DNA from: a virus
Direction: 5' to 3' (one strand)
Length of the DNA stretch: 20,507 nucleotides
Virus record (IMG/VR): IMGVR_UViG_3300020159_002017
Location: 1 to 20,507 of that record
A program made the translations under genes and the position numbers. Below the pieces are notes generated by a model, which was given only the letters and a program-made list of their open reading frames with translations, made no database searches and was not told the origin of the DNA. This document shows, in pieces, positions 14,223 to 20,127 of the stretch. Each line of letters opens with the position of its first letter. Within the stretch, counting starts at the first letter, position 1.

Positions 14223-16709
14223 TTATCCAAACGTTCCATATCCACTATCTACTTTAGTATTGTATGTTTTTCTTAAAGTAGTTTGTTTTTCAATTTCATC
14301 CATAACTTTACCGTTGATGTTAATCTTAACTGGCTGGTCTATTTTTGCTATTAATTCTTTTAATAAAGATACAACTTCTTTGTTATTGGAATTTCCGATA
14401 CTACTACTTAATGGCTCTGTACTATTTGAAGAAGTGCTAGAACTACTTAAATTAGTTCCAGCTATTACAGTGTCATTTTCATCAAGTTTAAATTTGCCTT
14501 TTGGTCCTGATACTTCCAATCCTCCTGAAGGGTTAATCATAGCGTCATGAACTGCAGTTGCAGTTGCTTTATACTCTTTATCATAATATAAATCTTGAAT
14601 TGCAGCAGCTACAAACCCTCCTACACCGCCAAGTGTATACTTTGATAAATAAGTACTTATCCCAGTATCTGCAGCTGCAGTTGCTTTCTTTGCTAAATCT
14701 TCAGAAATAACACCTTTTTCTTTTTCGGCTTTTTCAGCCTGCTCCAAAGCCTGCTTTTCTTCTTGTGATTGCCCGTAACCAAACATCGCTCCTGTAAGAC
14801 CAACATCCGCAGCACGAGTACCAAAATCAGCTAATACTTTAATAAATGATTGAATACCTGGCATATTAGCTTTAATCGACTGTGAAAGTTGATCTTGAAT
14901 CATTGCCATATCTTGCTGAACTGTCGTTTTCCTTTCTGCATTAATTAACGATTGCGCTTCTTCTTCAGTTAACTTACCAGTATCTACTAATTGTTTTTTT
15001 GTTATCTTTCCAGTTTTAATTTTTTCAGCTAAATCTTCATCTCCTAGTTTATTACGAAGTAACATGTTTTGTATTTCATCTTCTCCTAATCCTAAAGATT
15101 CTGCTAATGCCTTTTTTTGTATTGGCATCATTTTATTAAACTCATCTAAGTTAATATTCTGACTAGATAAAACTTTATTAACTTCCTCAGCTACTTTTGC
15201 TTGATCTCCATATAAAGCAGCTTGACGAACTGCATTTAGATTCATATGCTTTCCTAACAGCACATTAGCTTTCATTTCATTTTCAATCGATGATTCAATA
15301 TCTAAAACATTTTCTGAAATTTTAGCTACTTGGTCAAATTCCAATCCAAAACGTCGAATTGTTTGAACTTGTTTAACTAATGCTTTGTCTGATTTTCCAT
15401 ATAATGCAAGATTTCTCTTATTAATTACACTGATATCTTGCATATTCTGTCTAAACTCAGCTACTAAATCTCCCTGCGTTAATTGTATACCTTGTTGTTC
15501 ATAAAATTCTTTAGTAGTATTTAATGCAGTAGTCTCAAATTCTGAAGCTTTATCTGCAGTTCCAGCAAATGAAGATCCTAATAAAGTTGCCGCAGATACT
15601 ATACCGCCTAATTCTTCATTAGAAAGTTGCATATTAAATTGCAACGCTTGCATTCGCGGCATTACGTCTTTTGCTAATACATGACTAACTCTACCAAAAT
15701 TCTTTGATAATAAATCTGAATATTCAACAATATTTTCAAACAGAACGTCTTGATGAGCTGCTGATTGTTCAATTTCTGCTGCTTCTTTTTTTGATACGTT
15801 TAAATTTTTTGCAATGTCTGTAATATGTTTATCAGCTTCCATTGCAGTATCATAAAATGCTTTGAAAGCTAGCACCAACGCACCAACTAATAATAAAAGA
15901 CCTCCTGTTGCAACTGTTAGTGTAGTTCCAAATCCTAACGCTGCTGTTTCGGCGCTAGCCATGCCAGTTGCAACTTCTCCAGTACCTGATGCTGCTGTTG
16001 GGCCGATGTTGCTTACTATATCAGTTATACTACTAGCGGCTTCTTCAACTCCACTTAATCCATTTATCTGATCGTCATATCCTTTTAACGCAGATTGAGC
16101 TGCGTTTCGTTGCTCAACTGCAGACTTTTTAAATGTATTGGTTAAAGCTCCTCCAAGTTTATTACTCAATTCTTCTTTAACATTATCTAACCCTAAAGAC
16201 TTTGATAGAAAATCTCCTACAATTGGAATATCTTTTATTTTATCGTCAATCTTATCAATAAATCCTAAAGATTGATCAATAGAATTTTTATATTTGTCTT
16301 GAAATTTATTTAACTCTTTTTGAGCAGCTAATAACTTTTTTCTATGTGGAAGTGCTTTAGCTTCTAAATCAGCTATTTCTTCAACCTTTTTAGCTGTTTT
16401 TTGAATCTCTTTAAAATTCTTTTCGCTAGTTAATAATTGACTTTTATCTGTTTGTAATGAAGATAATTGATCTTTTAAAATGTCACGCTGCAATCCTAAT
16501 CGCTTTAATTGAATACCGGATAGTTTTTTGCTAGCATCGAAAAGATCATTTTCAATGTCTAACAACCCTTTAGAAGCATCTGCGATTTCTTTTACAGTGT
16601 CAGCAATTTTCTTTTGAATTTTTTGTTGCTCATTAGCCGCTTCTGTCTGTACTTTACTAGCTTCTTTTGCCTTTGCGTTAATTTTATTTAACTCTTTATC
16701 TTCAGCCAT
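14223..16709 (-). CDS. Tail length tape-measure-like protein
   Basis: The 828-residue protein sits right after the chaperone-type genes, where tape measures are encoded. The first 160 residues are strongly helical and charged (coiled coil), with heptad-like Leu/Ile spacing and many Lys/Glu. A hydrophobic segment, TVATGGLLLLVGALVLAF (about 265-282), is a single membrane-spanning-like helix, a usual tape-measure feature. Further long helical stretches follow. A Ser/Asn-rich region (about 755-775) leads to VSLLKELIAKIDQPVKININ near the C-terminus. T4 gp29 has 590 residues. At the usual 1.5 A per residue, 828 residues would span about 120 nm if fully used. It starts 3 bases after the 138-residue gene's stop. 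The fold gives no family signature, so position and composition carry the call. Confidence 0.7.
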   Translation of the reverse strand: MAEDKELNKINAKAKEASKVQTEAANEQQKIQKKIADTVKEIADASKGLLDIENDLFDASKKLSGIQLKRLGLQRDILKDQLSSLQTDKSQLLTSEKNFKEIQKTAKKVEEIADLEAKALPHRKKLLAAQKELNKFQDKYKNSIDQSLGFIDKIDDKIKDIPIVGDFLSKSLGLDNVKEELSNKLGGALTNTFKKSAVEQRNAAQSALKGYDDQINGLSGVEEAASSITDIVSNIGPTAASGTGEVATGMASAETAALGFGTTLTVATGGLLLLVGALVLAFKAFYDTAMEADKHITDIAKNLNVSKKEAAEIEQSAAHQDVLFENIVEYSDLLSKNFGRVSHVLAKDVMPRMQALQFNMQLSNEELGGIVSAATLLGSSFAGTADKASEFETTALNTTKEFYEQQGIQLTQGDLVAEFRQNMQDISVINKRNLALYGKSDKALVKQVQTIRRFGLEFDQVAKISENVLDIESSIENEMKANVLLGKHMNLNAVRQAALYGDQAKVAEEVNKVLSSQNINLDEFNKMMPIQKKALAESLGLGEDEIQNMLLRNKLGDEDLAEKIKTGKITKKQLVDTGKLTEEEAQSLINAERKTTVQQDMAMIQDQLSQSIKANMPGIQSFIKVLADFGTRAADVGLTGAMFGYGQSQEEKQALEQAEKAEKEKGVISEDLAKKATAAADTGISTYLSKYTLGGVGGFVAAAIQDLYYDKEYKATATAVHDAMINPSGGLEVSGPKGKFKLDENDTVIAGTNLSSSSTSSNSTEPLSSSIGNSNNKEVVSLLKELIAKIDQPVKININGKVMDEIEKQTTLRKTYNTKVDSGYGTFG

Positions 16710-16712
16710 TTA

Positions 16713-17129
16713 TTAATATAGTTTATACTTCCTTAAAATGTCCTTGTGTTTTTGTTTGGTTTTTTGCATAATTTTATCCATGCTATCTCCCATTTTAACA
16801 TCAATTCCATCATTTTGAAGTCCTTTAATTAAAGACTCATACTCATCAATTTTTGTCTTAAGTCTTTTAGTTATTTGCTCAAGCGATTCTGATGATACTT
16901 TAATTTGTTGTACTAACTCTTTATATTCTGGAGAAGTTTTTATTGCTTCAGCTTTTTTACGAGCTTTTGGTTCTAAAAATAACGCCATGACAGAACCTAA
17001 AAGGCTTTCATGTAAATTTGCTTTCTTTGATAAAAAAGAAAATTCATCATTAATAGATTGTTCTATTAATTCTAACTTAACTGAAGCTACTTCTTCTTTG
17101 ATGATTTGTTTTATTTTAGATACTTTCAT
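16713..17129 (-). CDS. Small helical protein with a capsid-targeting-like N-terminus, unknown function
   Basis: The 138-residue protein is predicted mostly helical, very basic in its last third (KIMQKTKQKHKDILRKYKLY), and without cysteines. The N-terminus, MKVSKIKQIIKEEVASVKLE, is an amphipathic helix like that of the ART (MKASQFRALIREEVRKMVNE). A candidate protease site, LHE-S, lies at residues 39-42 (compare LHE-A in the 120-residue protein). The gene is flanked by a terminator and its own late-type promoter upstream, and by the tape measure 3 bases downstream. It could be an internal virion protein, or a tail assembly factor with a coincidental N-terminal helix. No known family is recognised. 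Confidence 0.7.
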   Translation of the reverse strand: MKVSKIKQIIKEEVASVKLELIEQSINDEFSFLSKKANLHESLLGSVMALFLEPKARKKAEAIKTSPEYKELVQQIKVSSESLEQITKRLKTKIDEYESLIKGLQNDGIDVKMGDSMDKIMQKTKQKHKDILRKYKLY

Positions 17130-17142
17130 GTAGTGCAGTATT

Positions 17143-17160
17143 TTATTTATAATAAATATC
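17143..17160 (-). promoter_or_regulatory. Late-type promoter candidate before the 138-residue gene
   Basis: The minus strand reads GATATTTATTATAAATAA, containing an exact TATAAATA as in T4 late promoters, 13 bases before the ATG. It follows the rho-independent terminator at 17189-17218, which fits restart of transcription. Near-identical elements occur at 18294-18311 and 19218-19235. Confidence 0.6.
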
Positions 17161-17167
17161 GTATACC

Positions 17168-17179
17168 CAATTAATTGGT
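17168..17179. repeat. 12-bp perfect palindrome CCAATTAATTGG between a terminator and a late promoter
   Basis: The site lies 9 bases after the terminator T-run and 7 bases before the late-type promoter element. It may be a dimeric repressor or activator site. A perfect 12-mer palindrome with an AATTAATT core can arise by chance in AT-rich DNA. Confidence 0.3.
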
Positions 17180-17188
17180 ATCGATCAC

Positions 17189-17218
17189 AAAAATAGGACC
17201 TATGATTTAGGTCCTATT
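17189..17218 (-). terminator. Rho-independent terminator after the gp26-like/short-ORF pair
   Basis: On the minus strand a 10-bp perfect stem, AATAGGACCT / AGGTCCTATT, with a 7-base loop (AAATCAT), runs into a TTTTT tract. The stem includes the last codons and the TAG stop of the upstream ORF (17200-17382), so terminator and C-terminus share sequence. Confidence 0.85.
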
Positions 17219-17382
17219 GATGGTCTAGCTATTTTAGGTTTGCTAGTCTTTTTTGTCTTTTTTTCCTGACTTTCTTTTTGTTTTATCATCGCATCTTCCA
17301 TTTTCTTATAATAGAATTTGCGTAGCCAAACTGGCATATCATATAACTCGGTCCAAGTAAATCCATGGCCATGATAAACCAT
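17200..17382 (-). CDS. Short tail-assembly protein; probably the frameshift extension of the gp26-like gene
   Basis: From the ATG at 17382 there are 60 residues (MVYHGHGFTWTELYDMPVWL onward), ending in a Lys/Ser/Pro-rich tail. The TWTELYDMPVWLRKFYYKKM pattern recalls short phage proteins encoded just after gp26-like genes. The frame is open further upstream, without a stop, back to 17445, and so overlaps the end of the gp26-like gene. A +1 (or -2) slip at the T7 run 17431-17437 would join them through GLSPKHKPIIHGQLFD to give a fusion of about 359 residues. The ATG has no A-rich or SD leader. In many phages the tail assembly chaperone is made as a short and a frameshifted long form, just upstream of the tape measure. 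Whether the ATG is also used is unknown. Confidence 0.7.
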   Translation of the reverse strand: MVYHGHGFTWTELYDMPVWLRKFYYKKMEDAMIKQKESQEKKTKKTSKPKIARPSIGPKS

Positions 17383-17416
17383 ATCAAATAATTGCCCATG
17401 AATTATAGGCTTATGT

Positions 17417-17445
17417 TTAGGACTTAGGCCAAAAAAAGTTGGTAT
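17417..17445 (-). other. Probable programmed +1 (or -2) ribosomal frameshift window
   Basis: On the minus strand the zero frame reads AAC TTT TTT TGG CCT AAG TCC TAA, while the +1 frame becomes open after a TAG at 17446-17448 and stays open to 17200. The overlap is only 29 bases and contains a T7 run (17431-17437). A P-site Phe tRNA on TTT can slip +1 to TTT and then read GGC, or slip -2 and read TTT GGC. No -1 frame extension is involved. Confidence 0.6.
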
Positions 17446-18280
17446 CTATATTAAACGACAACGCCTCCTTGTCGCCGCCGCACTCTGTGCAAGTAAAGTC
17501 AATTTCAAACTTAGTATCTGGACTTACAGATTTCATATATGTACGAAATGCTCTAGAATCTATTGCAAATAATTCATTATCAACAAAATGAGCGATAGCT
17601 TTTTTATCTGCGTTACCGTCTACTGAAACAATAAGATTTTTAAGACGAGTAGTTAATTCTCGATCGATACCATCTTTATTTGTTTTTCTTAAAGCTTCTA
17701 ATTCTTTAGAAACTTTTTTATCGTCTCCGGTTGATAATAGTCTGAAATGAAGAGTTCTTTTAGATTGAGGAAGTACATATTCAAATATACCTGGAGAAAC
17801 CATTGCAGTGTCTTCTGGAATATTAGATTCAGGCAATTGAGTTAAATCAACTTCAATTTTATTATCAGCTCCACACATAGGACATTCAATAGTAGACTCA
17901 TATGCCTTACCATAACCTAAAATACGTGCAGCAATCATAATTGCATTCTTATCACCAATAACTAAATCATTGAAATTAATAGGAGATACAATCATTGACT
18001 GCATTAGCTTTTCTAATACAATACCTTGTTTAATTAAATTCTGAGAAGTAAGAATATCTTCTTCTCGAGCTGTCATATACTTCATTTCAACCGTTCCACT
18101 TCGCAATAGAGAACTTTCAGGATATACTAATCCTTTAGACGGTAATGAAATAATTTCTGTTGGGAATCCAGAGTTTTTAACCTCATGGCGTTGCATGTTC
18201 TGAATTGCAAGATCTTTTACTTGCTCATCTGACATTTCAAAATTACCTTGCTTAGGGTAATTGTCATTAACTGTTGGCAT
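17417..18280 (-). CDS. Tail/baseplate assembly chaperone, T4 gp26-like, with two CxxC zinc knuckles
   Basis: The 287-residue protein has LPSKGLVYPESSLLRSG followed by VEMKYMTAREEDILTS and LIKQGIVLEKLMQSMI, a pattern found in gp26-type proteins of T4-like phages and in tail assembly chaperones. Two Cys pairs (CPMC, 133-136; CTEC, 264-267) are spaced to form a zinc ribbon. The last residues, TNFFWPKS, are encoded over a T7 run. The +1 frame through that run continues into the next short ORF, so this is likely the upstream partner of a programmed frameshift. It starts at ATG 18280, 13 bases after a late-type promoter element. I call it a chaperone from context and frameshift architecture; T4 gp26 itself is usually listed as a baseplate hub assembly protein. 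Confidence 0.75.
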   Translation of the reverse strand: MPTVNDNYPKQGNFEMSDEQVKDLAIQNMQRHEVKNSGFPTEIISLPSKGLVYPESSLLRSGTVEMKYMTAREEDILTSQNLIKQGIVLEKLMQSMIVSPINFNDLVIGDKNAIMIAARILGYGKAYESTIECPMCGADNKIEVDLTQLPESNIPEDTAMVSPGIFEYVLPQSKRTLHFRLLSTGDDKKVSKELEALRKTNKDGIDRELTTRLKNLIVSVDGNADKKAIAHFVDNELFAIDSRAFRTYMKSVSPDTKFEIDFTCTECGGDKEALSFNIDTNFFWPKS

Positions 18281-18293
18281 AACTAATAGTTTA

Positions 18294-18311
18294 TTATTTA
18301 TTATAAATATG
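18294..18311 (-). promoter_or_regulatory. Late-type promoter candidate before the gp26-like gene
   Basis: The minus strand reads CATATTTATAATAAATAA, 13 bases before the ATG, exactly the spacing of the copy at 17143-17160. It differs from that copy at the first base and the variable pair, so its core is AATAAATA, not TATAAATA. Confidence 0.5.
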
Positions 18312-18317
18312 TAATTG

Positions 18318-18860
18318 TTAAAGATTTCCTGATTTTCCAGTAAAATGAATATCAGCTTTATCTTCTAATCCTGATTTATTTAACCATTTGCCTAATTCAA
18401 TATCCATGTTTGGAACTGGCTGGTTTTCATTTCCTGGTTTAGATAATTGCGGAACAATTACTTGATTAATAAACATAGTTTCTATTTTATCATCTAATAA
18501 AATAGATACTTCCGGAGATAATTTAAGTGCATCCCAAAATGGACCTGTTAAGTTTTTAAACTCTGAAGATTTAGGATTTTTTAGTCCATCGTTAGACACA
18601 GATTTACCTATAGACAAAACAGCTTTGGCTACATCTTTAATATTTGATATATTATCGTAAGTATCTAATACTGTTGTTATTATTGACAATCCTGGTAGAA
18701 GTGAAGCGCCTACTTTGCCGGCTGTTTTTAAAACTTTACCTACTTCTGCTTTGTTTTGTTTTCCTTTAATTGAATTTAACAATTTAGAAACTTCTCCCCA
18801 TGTAATAGTTTCTTCAGCTTCATTAAGTATGTTCTCTGCTATAGACTTAAGCTTGATCAT
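18318..18860 (-). CDS. Unknown protein with a capsid-targeting-like N-terminus and LNE-A site
   Basis: The 180-residue protein begins MIKLKSIAENILNE-AEETI. The short helix ends in L-N-E-A, matching the T4 gp21 protease rule (Leu/Ile-x-Glu, then Ala/Gly/Ser), after E14. A moderately hydrophobic stretch, GASLLPGLSIITTVL (about 51-65), follows, and then a soluble region with SPEVSILLDDKIETMFINQV. It has no recognisable enzyme motif. It overlaps the end of the 120-residue gene by 14 bases, which suggests translational coupling. Like its neighbour, it may be an internal virion protein; that idea rests on the N-terminus only. Confidence 0.7.
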   Translation of the reverse strand: MIKLKSIAENILNEAEETITWGEVSKLLNSIKGKQNKAEVGKVLKTAGKVGASLLPGLSIITTVLDTYDNISNIKDVAKAVLSIGKSVSNDGLKNPKSSEFKNLTGPFWDALKLSPEVSILLDDKIETMFINQVIVPQLSKPGNENQPVPNMDIELGKWLNKSGLEDKADIHFTGKSGNL

Positions 18861-19209
18861 CAGAACTAGTTTTAGTATCTCCTGCTTTTTTAAGCACTCC
18901 TTTAATTTTACTAACTATTTGAGAAAACTCTTCTTCAGATATTCCAAAAGCAATTGCCATAGCTCCTATCAATGCAGTTCTTTGTGCTGGAGACTTCAAT
19001 GACTTTGCAGCGTCTGGGTCTGTAATTAAATCTGTTAATTTAGGACGTAACGAAGAATTTACAGCTTTAACAGCTAAGTTTAAATTTTTAATCGTTTGTA
19101 TATCTTTAATTTGGTTACCGTCCGGCCCCATAGGTATTATATCTGCTTCATGAAGTTGTTGCTCAGGAGCAAACTCTTTCAACAGTCTTTTAAATTCTTT
19201 CGGATCCAT
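18847..19209 (-). CDS. Unknown small protein with a capsid-targeting-like N-terminus and LHE-A site
   Basis: The 120-residue protein begins MDPKEFKRLLKEFAPEQQLH-EAD, an amphipathic helix ending in a gp21-type L-H-E-A site after E21. The rest is a compact helical domain, including RTALIGAMAIAFGISEEEF, with an acidic tail (KTSSDDQA). It has no cysteines. It starts at ATG 19209, 8 bases after a late-type promoter element, and immediately follows the homing endonuclease gene. It overlaps the 180-residue gene. No family is recognised. Confidence 0.7.
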   Translation of the reverse strand: MDPKEFKRLLKEFAPEQQLHEADIIPMGPDGNQIKDIQTIKNLNLAVKAVNSSLRPKLTDLITDPDAAKSLKSPAQRTALIGAMAIAFGISEEEFSQIVSKIKGVLKKAGDTKTSSDDQA

Positions 19210-19217
19210 TGTATATT

Positions 19218-19235
19218 TTATTTACTATAAATATC
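19218..19235 (-). promoter_or_regulatory. Late-type promoter candidate before the 120-residue gene
   Basis: The minus strand reads GATATTTATAGTAAATAA, 8 bases before the ATG and directly after the endonuclease stop. The core is AGTAAATA. Its close match to the 17143 and 18294 copies gives the call its weight. It would let the 120-residue gene be expressed independently of the inserted endonuclease. Confidence 0.5.
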
Positions 19236-20036
19236 TTATTTGCAAATTTCCATTAAATTTGCAATTACTTCAAATCGATTACATGTAATGTCTCGTTCCC
19301 AAAATCGCAGAAGTTGATAGCTTCTATCCGCAGCATGTTTCGTTTTCAATTTATCTAAACCTTTATTCTTTTTCTGCATGTTATTCAATTCAACATACTT
19401 GTCTGGATGTGCATGCCAATAATCTCCATCAACTTCTATCAGAGTATTTTTGCTAGGAATGTAAAAATCATAATTGAATCCTTCCACTTCATACTGATGT
19501 ACAAACTCAATTCCTAAACCTGTTAATATATCAGCAAATGTAAATTCCAATTTTGAAGGATTGCCTTTGAGAATTTCTTTTCTGTTGCGAGCAAGAGTTT
19601 CTAGCATTATTTTTCTATGCGCTTCAGACTTTGGCTTTCCAGTAAGAGCTTTGGAAATTTTTTCACAGCGTACAGGATCTTTGGCTATTCTACGTTTTTC
19701 TTCTAGCTCCTCTCCTTCGTAAATTTTACCTTTATTCCATTGCTCCAATTCTCCTGAAGCAAATCTTTCTTTTCTCGTTTCCAAAGACTTTTGCAATCCT
19801 TCTTTAGAATAAAATCCTTTTGATACTCTTGCTTTGTGACCTTGAAGATATTCTCCAAATTTACCTAATTGAAAATTAACTTCTTGTCCACAACCACATT
19901 TACATTTAGGAATCTCTGTAAGATTATACGATATCATGTATAATTCTATTCCTGATACATTATGCGCTCTCGCAGAATGCTTTGCTAACCCATTAAAAGA
20001 ACCGTATTCTTTTGTACAATAACTACATTTAAACAT
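19236..20036 (-). CDS. Free-standing Vsr-like (EDxHD/PD-(D/E)xK) homing endonuclease with zinc finger and NUMOD
   Basis: This 266-residue mobile DNA endonuclease is selfish and not needed by the virion. An N-terminal C2H2 finger, C4-x2-C7-x12-H20-x4-H25, is followed by a CKCGCG knuckle (45-50). A NUMOD3-like helical DNA-binding segment, KISKALTGKPKSEAHRKIML, lies at about 126-145. The C-terminal Vsr-like nuclease core has KLEFTFADIL (E164), EGFNYDFYIP (D190), LIEVDGDYWHAHPD (E201, D203, H208) and RFWERDI (about 245-251). This order resembles the Vsr-like homing endonuclease family with the EDxHD signature. It is inserted between the tail tube gene and the next structural genes. A hairpin abuts its ATG, and a remnant copy of the tail tube 3' end lies upstream. 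Target site unknown. Confidence 0.82.
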   Translation of the reverse strand: MFKCSYCTKEYGSFNGLAKHSARAHNVSGIELYMISYNLTEIPKCKCGCGQEVNFQLGKFGEYLQGHKARVSKGFYSKEGLQKSLETRKERFASGELEQWNKGKIYEGEELEEKRRIAKDPVRCEKISKALTGKPKSEAHRKIMLETLARNRKEILKGNPSKLEFTFADILTGLGIEFVHQYEVEGFNYDFYIPSKNTLIEVDGDYWHAHPDKYVELNNMQKKNKGLDKLKTKHAADRSYQLLRFWERDITCNRFEVIANLMEICK

Positions 20037-20071
20037 AAAAAAATTCCTTATATAAATAAATATAAGGAATT
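20037..20071 (-). terminator. Hairpin plus T-run abutting the endonuclease start codon
   Basis: A 12-bp perfect inverted repeat (AATTCCTTATAT, 6-base loop, ATATAAGGAATT; 20042-20071) is followed on the minus strand by TTTTT and directly by the endonuclease ATG. It can act as a terminator for the tail tube transcript. It may also sequester the endonuclease start. The stem is AT-rich, so termination may be partial. Confidence 0.55.
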
Positions 20072-20098
20072 CTTTTGAAAATTAAGAATATTTTTGCT

Positions 20099-20112
20099 AT
20101 TTTAATTAAAAT
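20099..20112. repeat. 14-bp perfect palindrome ATTTTAATTAAAAT
   Basis: This AT-only palindrome lies within the tail-tube/endonuclease gap and overlaps the remnant of the tail tube 3' end. It is probably chance in AT-rich DNA, but its position near an insertion junction is noted. Confidence 0.25.
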
Positions 20113-20127
20113 TGCGTAGTCATACTT
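20107..20127 (-). pseudogene. Remnant second copy of the tail tube gene 3' end (encodes KYDYAIL)
   Basis: Directly after the tail tube stop, the minus strand can be read AAG TAT GAC TAC GCA ATT TTA, encoding KYDYAIL. The true gene end (20135-20155) encodes the same seven residues with different codons: AAA TAT GAT TAT GCC ATA CTT. Only TAT is unchanged; the other six codons differ synonymously. An alternative DNA alignment, with an 8-base deletion, also matches CAATTTTAA. Either way the segment looks like a leftover allele end, as expected if an insertion of the endonuclease cassette brought in a new tail tube 3' end. Confidence 0.55.

Noticed and set aside
14203-14550. Plus-strand 115-residue hydrophobic ORF
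   Set aside because: It lies opposite the 3' end of the tape-measure gene. Its composition is what antisense of Glu/Lys/Ser-rich codons gives, and no leader or homology is visible.
17200-17382. Classical -1 slippery heptamer at the chaperone overlap
   Set aside because: The codon phase is AAC TTT TTT TGG and the open downstream frame is +1, so a simple -1 slip leads to the wrong frame. Only +1 or -2 works.
20040-20070. Early-type promoter before the endonuclease (TATATTTA in the stem-loop)
   Set aside because: No TTG occurs about 20 bases upstream, and the sequence is better explained as the hairpin.
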